This document shows positions 36,692-45,351 of a stretch of 64,000 bases of DNA, piece after piece. A model generated the notes under the pieces. It did not search any database, was not told the origin of the DNA, and saw only the letters and a list, made by a program, of their open reading frames with translations. Every line of letters begins with the position of its first letter. The first letter of the stretch is position 1. Position numbers and translations under genes: made by a program. The stretch comes from Yoonia maricola (lineage in GTDB: Bacteria > Pseudomonadota > Alphaproteobacteria > Rhodobacterales > Rhodobacteraceae), in NCBI RefSeq assembly GCF_002797915.1, contig NZ_PGTY01000001.1, positions 1,550,001 to 1,614,000 of the forward strand, read 5' to 3'.

Positions 36692-37657
36692 ATGATTTCA
36701 GTTGAACCCCTCATTTATGTCCTGATCTTTGTCGCCGTTCTGGCGCTGGTGCAGGGTGCCTACCTTGTCATATTTGGCAAATCCATCAGCATGGACGGCA
36801 AGGTAAACCGCCGTTTGGATATGCTTGATAAGGGTGGTAATCGCGAACAGGTGCTTGAACAACTCCGGAAGGAAATGACACAGCACATGAAGTCGCAAAG
36901 CATTCCGATCTATTCGCTGCTGGCGGATCGGGCGCAAAAAGCGAACATTGTGTTTACGCCGGTACAGCTCATCATCATGATGGCGGTGCTAAGTGTTGTC
37001 TCTTTCGGGTTGCTGACAGTGCTGACCGGAGTTGGCGTGCCAATTCGTATTCTTGTCGCCGCGTTAATGGGGATTGGGAGCGTTTATGTCTGGGTCAATG
37101 GTAGAGCCAAGAAGCGTATGAACATGCTGGCAGAACAACTGCCCGAAGCGGTCGAACTCATGGTACGGTCACTACGTGTTGGGCACCCGTTTTCCTCTGC
37201 GATCGGTATTGTGGCACGTGAAGTCCCCGATCCGCTCGGCACTGAAATGGGTATGATTTCAGACGAAGCAGCCTATGGCCGGGACATGGGCGAAACACTT
37301 AAATCAATGGCAGAGCGGCTGGATAATCAGGACATGCGCTTTCTTGCTGTTGCGGTGACCATTCAACAAACATCCGGTGGGAACTTGGCGGAAATCCTTG
37401 ATGGTCTGGCGAAAGTGATCCGAGCGCGGTTTCGTTTGTTCCGCCGTGTTGCCGCGATTACCGCCGAGGCAAAGTGGTCCGGCAATCTTTTGTCCGCCTT
37501 TCCGATTGTCGCCCTAATGGGTATTAATCTGGTGAAACCAGACTATTATGATGATGTCATGGAAAGTCCGCTGTTTATCCCGGCGGTTCTGATTGTTGTC
37601 GCATTTCTGGTTGTGAACCTGCTGGTTATGCGCGCATTGGTCGATATCAAGGTCTAG
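36692..37657 (+). CDS. tadB: Tad inner-membrane platform protein TadB
   Basis: A 321-residue type II secretion F-domain protein. One N-terminal helix (IYVLIFVAVLALVQGAYLVIF) is followed by a cytoplasmic region, a pair of helices (about 85-130), the T2SSF domain (LPEAVELMVRSLRVGHPFSSAIGIVAREV, TIQQTSGGNLAEILDGLAKVIRAR), and C-terminal helices. The LxxAxxLxxxSLRxGxxxxxA pattern is the usual TadB/C signature. It forms the inner-membrane base with TadC. The start is 5 bases after cpaF, and tadC starts 8 bases after its stop. Confidence 0.95.
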   Translation: MISVEPLIYVLIFVAVLALVQGAYLVIFGKSISMDGKVNRRLDMLDKGGNREQVLEQLRKEMTQHMKSQSIPIYSLLADRAQKANIVFTPVQLIIMMAVLSVVSFGLLTVLTGVGVPIRILVAALMGIGSVYVWVNGRAKKRMNMLAEQLPEAVELMVRSLRVGHPFSSAIGIVAREVPDPLGTEMGMISDEAAYGRDMGETLKSMAERLDNQDMRFLAVAVTIQQTSGGNLAEILDGLAKVIRARFRLFRRVAAITAEAKWSGNLLSAFPIVALMGINLVKPDYYDDVMESPLFIPAVLIVVAFLVVNLLVMRALVDIKV

Positions 37658-37665
37658 GGGGCGAT

Positions 37666-38631
37666 ATGGAAAACATTCAGACAATGATTACCGATGTTCT
37701 GGGGCCATTTGGACCTTTGATGATCGTCGGCCTCCTTGGCATCTTTTTGATTTTAATAACGCTTCCAGTGTTATTGAAAAAAGAAGTAGACCCGCTTGAC
37801 AAGATCAAGGCAGCCGGCGGCGCGACAAAGGCTGACAGGTCGAAGGACAAAAAGCTTCGCTCAGCGACTAACAAAGACAAACTTGAAAAGTACTCTAACT
37901 TTCTCGAACCACAGAACGCGGATGAGTACTCTGCGGTCAAACTGAAACTGGTACAGGCGGGTTATCGTAGCAACAATGCCGTTCGCATTTACCACTTCCT
38001 TCAGTTTGCTATGGGCATTTTTGGTCTTTTATGCGGCGGCGCGTATTCTATCGTCCAGATGTCAGGTACCGCAGAAGTTACGACGCAGCAATTGGTGATG
38101 TGGATCATGATCCCCGGTGCTGTAGGCTATGTTCTGCCAAAGTACTGGGTCACACGCCGTCAGCAAATGCGTCAAGAGGCGCTCGAAAACGCATTCCCAG
38201 ACAGCCTTGATATGATGTTGGTCTGTGTTGAGGCTGGTCAGTCGCTTGATCAATCAATCATCCGTGTTGCACGCGAGCTGAAATCAGGTTTCCCTGAACT
38301 GGCGGAAGAGTTTGAAGTTGTCAGTCAGGAAGCCAAGGCCGGTAAGGACAAAAATACGGTGCTGAAGGACATGTCTGACCGCTGCGGCGTGCCGGACATC
38401 GCAAGCTTTGTAACGGTTCTGGTACAGTCGTCGCAATTTGGTACATCAATTGCCGATGCGTTGCGGGTCTATTCCTCTGAAATGCGTGACAAGCGGGTCA
38501 TGCGCGCTGAGGAAAAAGCAAACAAACTGCCAACAAAAATGACACTTGCCACGATGATGCTGACGGTGCCACCTCTGATGGCTATGCTAATCGGCCCATC
38601 TATCTACGCGATTATTACCAGCCTAGGTTGA
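37666..38631 (+). CDS. tadC: Tad inner-membrane platform protein TadC
   Basis: A 321-residue T2SSF-domain partner of TadB. The N-terminal helix (PLMIVGLLGIFLILITLPVLL) is followed by a cytoplasmic Lys-rich region, helices near 105-160, and the F-domain LENAFPDSLDMMLVCVEAGQSLDQSIIRVARELK. VTVLVQSSQFGTSIADALRVYSSEMR follows, then two C-terminal helices. It has the same length as TadB but little sequence identity. Its stop overlaps the TadD start as TGATG, indicating coupled translation. Confidence 0.95.
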   Translation: MENIQTMITDVLGPFGPLMIVGLLGIFLILITLPVLLKKEVDPLDKIKAAGGATKADRSKDKKLRSATNKDKLEKYSNFLEPQNADEYSAVKLKLVQAGYRSNNAVRIYHFLQFAMGIFGLLCGGAYSIVQMSGTAEVTTQQLVMWIMIPGAVGYVLPKYWVTRRQQMRQEALENAFPDSLDMMLVCVEAGQSLDQSIIRVARELKSGFPELAEEFEVVSQEAKAGKDKNTVLKDMSDRCGVPDIASFVTVLVQSSQFGTSIADALRVYSSEMRDKRVMRAEEKANKLPTKMTLATMMLTVPPLMAMLIGPSIYAIITSLG

Positions 38632-39191
38632 TGATGATCCGGCCCGTCCTTATTGGCTTTCTGCTGCTTTCTATGGCCGCCTGCACTTCAGGCGGCCTTA
38701 ATCGTTCATCGGATGGTGTCTTTGCGCCCGGTGTCGCACGCGGAGAAAGCGCAGACGGGCTCATCGTGGGGCATCGCCTGATGGCCGTTGGCGAATACGA
38801 ACTGGCGCTGAAAGCTTATAATCGTGCGGCGGCAGATCAAGGACTGAACGTGGATACGATGTCAGCTATCGGATCTGCAAACCTAAACCTTGGCCGCCTT
38901 GGCCAAGCCGAACGCTGGATGCGTCTTGCTGTTGAAGAAGACCCGACATTCCCCCCAGCATGGAACAATTTGGGCGTCATTCTGATGGAACGGGGCGAAA
39001 TCGGCGAAGCGAGTGAGGTTTTTCGACGCGCATTTGCCGCAGATAGCGGAAATTCAGACGAAATTCGTGACAATTTACGCTTAGCACTCGCAAAATTGGA
39101 AAATCCGGGCAATACTGCCGAACAAGAAAATCAGAACTTTAATCTGATCCGGCGCGGTGCAGGCGATTTTGTATTGATGTCGGACCTATAG
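38631..39191 (+). CDS. tadD: TadD-like TPR lipoprotein
   Basis: A 186-residue lipoprotein with the lipobox MAAC near residue 18, followed by TPR-type helices. LMAVGEYELALKAYNRAA, LGRLGQAERWMRLAVEEDPTFPPAWNNLGVILMERGEIGEASEVFRRAF are typical of a TPR scaffold. TadD acts as a periplasmic or outer-membrane pilotin-like assembly factor in Tad systems. The ATG at 38631 overlaps the TadC stop; a second ATG follows at once. Another TPR lipoprotein is next in the operon. Confidence 0.88.
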   Translation: MMIRPVLIGFLLLSMAACTSGGLNRSSDGVFAPGVARGESADGLIVGHRLMAVGEYELALKAYNRAAADQGLNVDTMSAIGSANLNLGRLGQAERWMRLAVEEDPTFPPAWNNLGVILMERGEIGEASEVFRRAFAADSGNSDEIRDNLRLALAKLENPGNTAEQENQNFNLIRRGAGDFVLMSDL

Positions 39192-39218
39192 GCAAGAGCA
39201 GCAAAAAGGACGCAAAAC

Positions 39219-40073
39219 ATGCGCCACCCCATTTTTCTGACGCTTTGTGCGGCGGCCATTGGCTTGTCCGCATGTGAAGAATCCGGCGAAGAGCAGGTCG
39301 AACGTGCCCTGCAAGATATTAACGTCGTCGATGAAAGCAACCTCAACGATGTGATGCTGACCGTTGGCGACCCTAATGAGGCGGTCCGGTACTTTGCAAA
39401 TGCCAATGCGAATGATCCCGGCCGGATTGACCTTCAACGTGGTCTGGCGAAATCGCTGGTACGCGCAAAACGGACAAACGACGCCGTTACGGCATGGCAG
39501 ACGGTTGTCGCCCATGAGGAAGCCACAGACACAGACCGTGTGGATCTGGCCGATGCCTTTGTCCGTGCGAACGCATGGGATGATGCGGCAGCAACACTCA
39601 ACACCATCCCGCCGACCTATGAGACCTTCAAACGCTACCGGCTTGAGGCGATGGTCGCAGACAGTCGTCAGCAATGGGACAAGGCTGACAGCTTTTATGA
39701 AACGGCCGTGGGCCTGACGACCCGCCCAGCCACAGTCTACAACAACTGGGGATTTTCCAAGCTGACCCGTGGCGAATATGCAGAGGCAGAACGCATGTTC
39801 ACTGATGCGCTACGTTTCAACAGCAATATGTTCACGGCAAAAAACAACCTTGTCTTGGCGCGCGGTGCGCAACGAAACTATACAATTCCTGTTGTGCCGA
39901 TGACACAAGTGGAACGAGCGCAGTTGATGCACACAATGGCGCTGGCCGCGATCAAGCAGAATGATATCACGATTGGCAAATCGCTTCTGAACGATGCGAT
40001 TAATACGCACCCACGCTATTTTGAGGAAGCCGTACGTGCATTGGAAGCTCTTGAAAACAACGCTGTGAACTAA
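39219..40073 (+). CDS. Second TPR lipoprotein of the Tad locus
   Basis: A 284-residue lipoprotein (lipobox LSAC, about residue 19) with several TPR-like repeats. These are ANDPGRIDLQRGLAKSLVRAKRTNDAVTAWQ, TVYNNWGFSKLTRGEYAEAERMFTDALRFN, and a C-terminal pair. It resembles TadD in style but is longer and starts 27 bases after it. It may partner TadD in secretin or pilus assembly. Naming it tadD2 would be a guess. The prepilin peptidase starts 6 bases after its stop. Confidence 0.85.
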   Translation: MRHPIFLTLCAAAIGLSACEESGEEQVERALQDINVVDESNLNDVMLTVGDPNEAVRYFANANANDPGRIDLQRGLAKSLVRAKRTNDAVTAWQTVVAHEEATDTDRVDLADAFVRANAWDDAAATLNTIPPTYETFKRYRLEAMVADSRQQWDKADSFYETAVGLTTRPATVYNNWGFSKLTRGEYAEAERMFTDALRFNSNMFTAKNNLVLARGAQRNYTIPVVPMTQVERAQLMHTMALAAIKQNDITIGKSLLNDAINTHPRYFEEAVRALEALENNAVN

Positions 40074-40079
40074 CCCCGG

Positions 40080-40571
40080 ATGGGTATCACAGCCGAAGCC
40101 GCCTATTGGTTCCTGCCAGCGGTCATCCCGATTGCGTTATTCATTTCGTGGAATGACATGCGCGATATGAAGATCACCAACAACTCGGTGATCGTCGTGA
40201 TGATCGCCTACGGGATACTGGGTCCATTCGCGTTCGGCTGGGAAATGTACCTGTGGCAGTGGTTACATTTCCCTATCGCTTTGGTCATCTGCATGGCGCT
40301 TTGGGCGTTGCGCCTTATGGGCGGGGGCGATGCAAAACTGATTGCGGCGATGGCCCCGTTTTTCATGATGGCAGATATCGCTGTAATCCTGCGCATCTTC
40401 GCATCAAGCCTGATTGGGGCATTGATCGTTCATACGCTGTTCCGTCTGACACCACTTAAGCGCCCCGTCAGCGAATGGAAAAGCTGGAATGCAGGCAGGT
40501 ATTTCCCAAAGGGTTTCCCGCTTAGCATGACACTCCTACTATATCTGGTATTTGCCGCGGTTTACCTCTGA
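40080..40571 (+). CDS. cpaA: Prepilin peptidase CpaA/TadV
   Basis: A 163-residue A24-type aspartic protease in the inner membrane, smaller than PilD because it lacks the N-methylation domain, as TadV/CpaA does. Two catalytic Asp motifs are visible: ISWNDMRDMKITNNSV after the first helix and RLMGGGDAKLIAAM in the middle. Five to six hydrophobic segments are spread over the length. It would cleave the two 63-residue pilin precursors after Gly14. It closes the cpaE-onward operon; the next gene follows after 127 bases. Confidence 0.93.
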   Translation: MGITAEAAYWFLPAVIPIALFISWNDMRDMKITNNSVIVVMIAYGILGPFAFGWEMYLWQWLHFPIALVICMALWALRLMGGGDAKLIAAMAPFFMMADIAVILRIFASSLIGALIVHTLFRLTPLKRPVSEWKSWNAGRYFPKGFPLSMTLLLYLVFAAVYL

Positions 40572-40698
40572 GAAAAAGATGCAATGCCTTGGACAGGAAC
40601 ATCTTTATTCACTATTTTGCCATAGTTACTGTTAAACTTTAAATGAACAGGGGCCGAGTCTGCGGTCACGGTATTTTTTGTAATGGGCGAGACTTGAT

Positions 40699-42009
40699 AT
40701 GAACGTGCAAACAAACAGTGTAATGGCGCCACCCGCGCCGCGTAGCATCGAAGGCATGCTTTTGCCACTCGCCATGATGCGCGATATTCTTATCAAAACC
40801 ATGTTCCGTATGAACCTTGATTTGGTCTCGACCATCAGTCGTGCGATTTGCCTGCCGATCCCGGTGACACAAGAACTTGTCGATATGGCCCGCGGCCAGC
40901 TTCTGCTGGAAGCGACGGGTACCCTGAACGCCAACAACGGCAATGAGATGGGTTATCAATTAACAGACGCCGGCCGTGCCCGTGCATTGGATGCATTGGG
41001 CCAGTCAGAATACTACGGCGCGATGCCCGTCCCGCTTGATATCTACCGCCAGCAAATTCAACGTCAGTCCATCCGCAACATCCAATTGACCCGTGACCAA
41101 CTGCAAACGGCGATGGGTCACCTGATCCTGCCAGATGATTTGCTGGGCAACCTGGGCCCCGCGGTCAGTGCCGGTCGTTCGATCCTGATGTATGGCCCAC
41201 CCGGCAATGGTAAATCCTCGATCTCGAACGGCATCCGTGATGCCTTGGGTGATAAGATCTATGTGCCCCGCGCCATCGAATACTCTGGTCAGGTGATCAC
41301 CGTTTATGACCCCATCGTACACAGTGCTGCCGAAGATGATGTGGATGATCCCAACAGCTTGCGCCGTACCTCTGGCCGCTTTGATACCCGTTACGTGCGC
41401 TGCGAGCGTCCAACGGTAATCACCGGTGGTGAACTCTCACTCTCGATGCTGGACCTTGTCTATAACCCAACCGCCCGAACCTATCAGGCACCGTTGCAGC
41501 TGAAATCAACTGGCGGCATCTTCATCGTGGACGACCTTGGCCGTCAGCAAGAACCGCCGCAGACCCTTGTAAACCGCTGGATTGTTCCGCTGGAAGAAAA
41601 CAAGGATATTCTGGCGCTGCAATCGGGTGAGAAATTCGAAGTGCCGTTTGATACGCTCGTCGTCTTTTCAACCAACTTCCACCCCAACGCGATCTTCGAT
41701 AAGGCGGCCCTGCGTCGTATCTTCTACAAGATCAAGATTGATGGTCCGAACCAGGAAGACTACCTCAAAATCTTTGCCATGGTCGCGCGCAAACGCAAGA
41801 TGCCGCTGGATGAAGACACGCTCGTCCACCTTCTGAACGTGCGCTACCCCGAAATCGACAATGTCTATGCAAACTATCAGCCGATCTTCCTCATCGACCA
41901 GATGATCTCTATCTGTGAATTTGAAGGCATCCCCTATCAAATGTCACCAGAGTTGATTGACCGCGCATGGGCCAACATGTTCGTAAAGGAAGAAGAGATT
42001 ATCCACTAA
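40699..42009 (+). CDS. AAA family ATPase linked to the Tad locus, with N-terminal winged-helix-like region
   Basis: A 436-residue AAA+ protein. Walker A GPPGNGKS at 166-173, Walker B IFIVDDL at 274-280, sensor-1 STN at about 324-326, and possible arginine fingers at 339-340. The N-terminal ~110 residues end in YQLTDAGRARALDAL, which resembles the wing and last helix of a winged helix-turn-helix domain. I see no membrane segment. It follows the prepilin peptidase after 127 bases and ends at a strong terminator. Its own promoter is possible (TTGCCA at about 40617, 17 bases before TAAATG). It could be a chaperone-like ATPase for pilus parts or a regulator; function unknown. Confidence 0.85.
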   Translation: MNVQTNSVMAPPAPRSIEGMLLPLAMMRDILIKTMFRMNLDLVSTISRAICLPIPVTQELVDMARGQLLLEATGTLNANNGNEMGYQLTDAGRARALDALGQSEYYGAMPVPLDIYRQQIQRQSIRNIQLTRDQLQTAMGHLILPDDLLGNLGPAVSAGRSILMYGPPGNGKSSISNGIRDALGDKIYVPRAIEYSGQVITVYDPIVHSAAEDDVDDPNSLRRTSGRFDTRYVRCERPTVITGGELSLSMLDLVYNPTARTYQAPLQLKSTGGIFIVDDLGRQQEPPQTLVNRWIVPLEENKDILALQSGEKFEVPFDTLVVFSTNFHPNAIFDKAALRRIFYKIKIDGPNQEDYLKIFAMVARKRKMPLDEDTLVHLLNVRYPEIDNVYANYQPIFLIDQMISICEFEGIPYQMSPELIDRAWANMFVKEEEIIH

Positions 42010-42032
42010 TCGCTTTCGACATTCCCAAGACC

Positions 42033-42065
42033 AAGGCTTCCCTCTACCCTGTGGGAAGCCTTTTT
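42033..42065 (+). terminator. Terminator ending the Tad locus
   Basis: AAGGCTTCCC (42033-42042) pairs with GGGAAGCCTT (42053-42062) and runs into five T. It marks the 3' border of the pilus locus. Confidence 0.88.
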
Positions 42066-42079
42066 CGTTGGAGGGATGG

Positions 42080-42865
42080 ATGGCCGATATCATTGGCGTG
42101 GCGGGCTGTGGCCGGATGGGGATGGGCATGCTGCGTAACCTGCAACAGGCCGGGTTTAACGCGCGCGGGTTTGATGTGCGCCCCTTGTCAGATGTTGGCA
42201 CCAATGTCGCGACATTTGTCGATGGGCTGACCACGCTGATCACCGTTGTGCGGGATATTGCTGAAACGGATGCGCTTCTTTTTGATGATCAGGCGGTGGT
42301 GACGCGGGCGGCGCACCTCAAACAGATTATTATCTGCTCTACGCTTTCTCCAATATATGTCAAAGGCTTACGTGATCGTGTTCCAGAACACATCACCTTG
42401 ATCGATGCGCCGATGTCAGGCGCGCAAATCAAGGCTGATGCGGGCACATTGACTTTCATGACCGGCGGGCCGGCGGATCAAGTCACACCTTTACTGCAAG
42501 CCATGGGGAGCCAAATACATCAGATGGGGGGCTTCGGCGCAGGCATGACGGCGAAAGTTCTCAACAATCTCCTCGCAGCCTCTCATACCGCAATGACACG
42601 GCTGGTGTTGGATTGGGCCAATGCCGAAGGCGTGGATGAAAGCAGGCTACTTGCATTGATCAATACTGCGTCAGGGCAAAACTGGTTCGCCTCCGGGTTT
42701 GATGAAATCGAGTTCGCGCGCGATGGCTATGCGCCGGAGAATACCATAGGCATTCTTGTCAAGGATGTGGGCTCAGCACTCGATATCGCACCTGATGATG
42801 ATATCACCCTGCCCCTTGCCGTCCAATCTGCCATTCGTGGACTCAAACCACGGCGCAAACCGTAA
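42080..42865 (+). CDS. NAD(P)-dependent beta-hydroxyacid dehydrogenase-like protein
   Basis: A 261-residue protein of the 3-hydroxyisobutyrate dehydrogenase family. The dinucleotide motif GCGRMGMGML is at residues 8-17. The substrate loop DAPMSGAQIKADAGTLTFMTGG and the catalytic Lys in GGFGAGMTAKVLNNLL follow the family order. It is shorter than the usual 290-300 residues, mainly in the N-terminal domain, but keeps all key blocks. GGAGGGATGG precedes the ATG at 42080. It directly follows the Tad terminator and is probably unrelated to the pilus. Substrate unknown. Confidence 0.85.
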   Translation: MADIIGVAGCGRMGMGMLRNLQQAGFNARGFDVRPLSDVGTNVATFVDGLTTLITVVRDIAETDALLFDDQAVVTRAAHLKQIIICSTLSPIYVKGLRDRVPEHITLIDAPMSGAQIKADAGTLTFMTGGPADQVTPLLQAMGSQIHQMGGFGAGMTAKVLNNLLAASHTAMTRLVLDWANAEGVDESRLLALINTASGQNWFASGFDEIEFARDGYAPENTIGILVKDVGSALDIAPDDDITLPLAVQSAIRGLKPRRKP

Positions 42866-42890
42866 GGTGGGTCTTGACCCACCTTACATG
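42866..42890. repeat. Dispersed palindrome, copy C
   Basis: GGTGGGTCTTGACCCACC followed by TTACATG. With flanking TAA and TTA the palindrome spans 24 bases, perfect apart from the central two. It starts 1 base into the gap after the dehydrogenase stop and has no T run. Copies A and B are at 16437 and 19064. Confidence 0.7.
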
Positions 42891-42907
42891 CGGCGCAATT
42901 TAAGCAC

Positions 42908-45313
42908 ATGACACCCCTGCCCCCCTTGTTTCAGGATTGGTTCGCATCGCGCGGCTGGGCCATTCACCCGCACCAGCAACAGATGCTGGATCAGGCAGCC
43001 GCACCTGCGCTGATGCTCATCGCCCCCACGGGCGGCGGGAAAACCCTCGCTGGGTTTCTACCCTCTCTCATTGAACTCGCAAACCGGCAACATGATGGGC
43101 TGCACACCCTCTATGTCTCCCCGCTCAAGGCCCTCGCCGCCGATATTAAACGCAACCTGCGCACCCCGGTGGCCGAGATGGACCTGCCCATCCGTATCGA
43201 AGACCGCACCGGTGATACCTCGTACACCCAAAAACGCCGCCAACGTGCCGACCCACCCCATATCTTGCTGACCACGCCTGAATCATTGGCCCTGTTGACC
43301 AGCTATGAAGATGCTCCGCATATTTTCAAGGGCTTGCAACGCATCATCGTCGATGAAATCCACGCTCTCGCCGAAAGTAAACGCGGCGACCAACTCATGC
43401 TGGCCCTCAGCCGTCTTCAAACACTCGCCCCTGATTTGCGGCGCGTGGGGCTGTCCGCCACCGTGGAGGACCCCGACGCCATCGCATCCGAACTCGCCCG
43501 TCATCCCGACCCTTGCGCAATCATTCACGCCGATCCGGGACCCGACCCCGATATTCAGATGCTGATCACGCAAGAAAAACCGCCCTGGGCTGGCGGCGGT
43601 GCAAAATATGCGATCCCTGCTGTGCTGGATGAGGTCAAAAAGCACAAGACCACCCTCATCTTCCACAACACCCGCGCCCAGGCAGAGATTTTCTTTCACA
43701 ATCTTTGGCTGGCAAACACCGATGACTTGCCCATCGGCATCCACCACGGCAGCCTCTCCCGTGAACAACGTGAAAGGGTCGAAGCGGCCATGGTCACCGG
43801 TGATTTGCGCGCCATCGTTTGTACTGGCTCGCTTGATCTTGGCATCGACTGGGGTGATGTCGATCTGGTCATTCAAGTCGGCGCGCCAAAGAACGTCAAA
43901 CGTCTGGTGCAACGGATTGGGCGCGCCAATCACCGCTACAACGCACCCTCCAAGGCTCTCTTGGTTCCGGCCAACCGTTTCGAAGTTGTCGAATGCGTCG
44001 CCGCCTTAGAGGCTGTCAAAGAGCATGACCTGGATGGGGACCCCAAGGGCCCCGGCCCACGCGACGTGCTGTGCCAACATATCCTGATCACCGCCTGCGC
44101 CGGGCCATTTGATGCCAATCAGCTTTATCAAGAAATCAAAACCGTCGGCGCCTATCGCACACTGTCTCGCGCGGCTTTTGATGACTGCCTCGATTTCTGC
44201 GCAACTGGCGGCTATGCGCTGCGCGCCTATGACAAGTGGAAACGGCTGTTGCAAACCGCCGATGAGCAATGGCAGTTGCGCGACCCGCGCGCCGCGCAGC
44301 GCATCCGTATGAATATAGGGACCATCCAGGATACCGACACGCTGAAGGTCCGCATGAAGGGCAATTTCAAACCGCTGGGCGAGGTGGAAGAGGCCTTTGC
44401 CGCCACCCTCACCCCCGGCGATACCTTCCTGATCGGCGGCCAAGTGGTACGATACGAAAACCTCAAAGAGATGACGGTTGAGGTTTCCCGACGCGGCGAC
44501 AAAACCCCAAAAATCGCGACCTTCATGGGCACCAAATTCGCCAACTCAACACAGTTGTCCCAGCGCATCCTACGAATGTTCGACCAACCAGAATGGCCCG
44601 AACTGCCAGCGCATACGGCCGAATGGCTCGGGCTACAGCGCCAACATTCAAAACTGCCCGAGGCAGACCGTATTTTGGTTGAAACCTTCCCACACGAAAG
44701 CCGTCACCATATTTGCGCCTACGGGTTTGCCGGGCGCAATGCGATGCAAACACTGGGCATGCTGGTGACACAGCGGATGGAAGAACTGAACCTCCACCCG
44801 ATGGGTTTTGTGGCCACAGATTACGCCACGCTGGTCTGGGGGCTGGACCCGGTTGATGACCCGGCACCGCTGTTTCAACCTGACAACATGCGCGCCGATT
44901 TTGAAACCTGGCTTTCAGGGAATGCAGTGATGAAGAAAACCTTTCGCGGCGCGGCCACGATTGCTGGGTTGATCGAGCGTAACCTGCCGCAAGCGCGCAA
45001 AAGCGGGCGGCAGGCGACGTTCTCTTCCGACATTCTGTATGACACGCTGTCAAAATATGACCCTGATCACCTGATGATGCGGATCACACGAGAAGAGGCG
45101 ATGCGCGGCCTCGTTGATTTTGGGCGGATTGAGGAAATGCTGAGCCGTACCGCAGGCCAGATTGACCATGTGAAACTTGATCGCGTTACGCCTTTGTCGC
45201 TGCCGATGTTTCTTGAACAAGGGCGCATCGCCGTGGCGGGCGCAGGTCAAGACCGCCTGTTGGAAGAACAAGCCGCCCGTCTGATGGAAGAGGCGCGCGT
45301 CGCCTCACTTTGA
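42908..45313 (+). CDS. Lhr-like DEXH-box helicase (ligase-associated DNA damage response type)
   Basis: An 801-residue Lhr-core superfamily 2 helicase. Walker A APTGGGKTLAGFLPSL near residue 38, DEIHAL as the DEXH box, SATVEDP as motif III, then HNTRAQAEIFFHNLW and QRIGRANHRYN in the second RecA domain. A C-terminal Lhr winged-helix and beta-barrel region makes up the rest. Its length and pairing with the next gene (PdeM-type nuclease) match the ligase-associated repair cassette found in many proteobacteria. In that cassette an ATP-dependent ligase and an MBL exonuclease are often adjacent; neither is present here. Confidence 0.93.
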   Translation: MTPLPPLFQDWFASRGWAIHPHQQQMLDQAAAPALMLIAPTGGGKTLAGFLPSLIELANRQHDGLHTLYVSPLKALAADIKRNLRTPVAEMDLPIRIEDRTGDTSYTQKRRQRADPPHILLTTPESLALLTSYEDAPHIFKGLQRIIVDEIHALAESKRGDQLMLALSRLQTLAPDLRRVGLSATVEDPDAIASELARHPDPCAIIHADPGPDPDIQMLITQEKPPWAGGGAKYAIPAVLDEVKKHKTTLIFHNTRAQAEIFFHNLWLANTDDLPIGIHHGSLSREQRERVEAAMVTGDLRAIVCTGSLDLGIDWGDVDLVIQVGAPKNVKRLVQRIGRANHRYNAPSKALLVPANRFEVVECVAALEAVKEHDLDGDPKGPGPRDVLCQHILITACAGPFDANQLYQEIKTVGAYRTLSRAAFDDCLDFCATGGYALRAYDKWKRLLQTADEQWQLRDPRAAQRIRMNIGTIQDTDTLKVRMKGNFKPLGEVEEAFAATLTPGDTFLIGGQVVRYENLKEMTVEVSRRGDKTPKIATFMGTKFANSTQLSQRILRMFDQPEWPELPAHTAEWLGLQRQHSKLPEADRILVETFPHESRHHICAYGFAGRNAMQTLGMLVTQRMEELNLHPMGFVATDYATLVWGLDPVDDPAPLFQPDNMRADFETWLSGNAVMKKTFRGAATIAGLIERNLPQARKSGRQATFSSDILYDTLSKYDPDHLMMRITREEAMRGLVDFGRIEEMLSRTAGQIDHVKLDRVTPLSLPMFLEQGRIAVAGAGQDRLLEEQAARLMEEARVASL

Positions 45314-45351
45314 GCCTTGATCTGCCACGCGTGCTACGCCAAGAACAGAGC

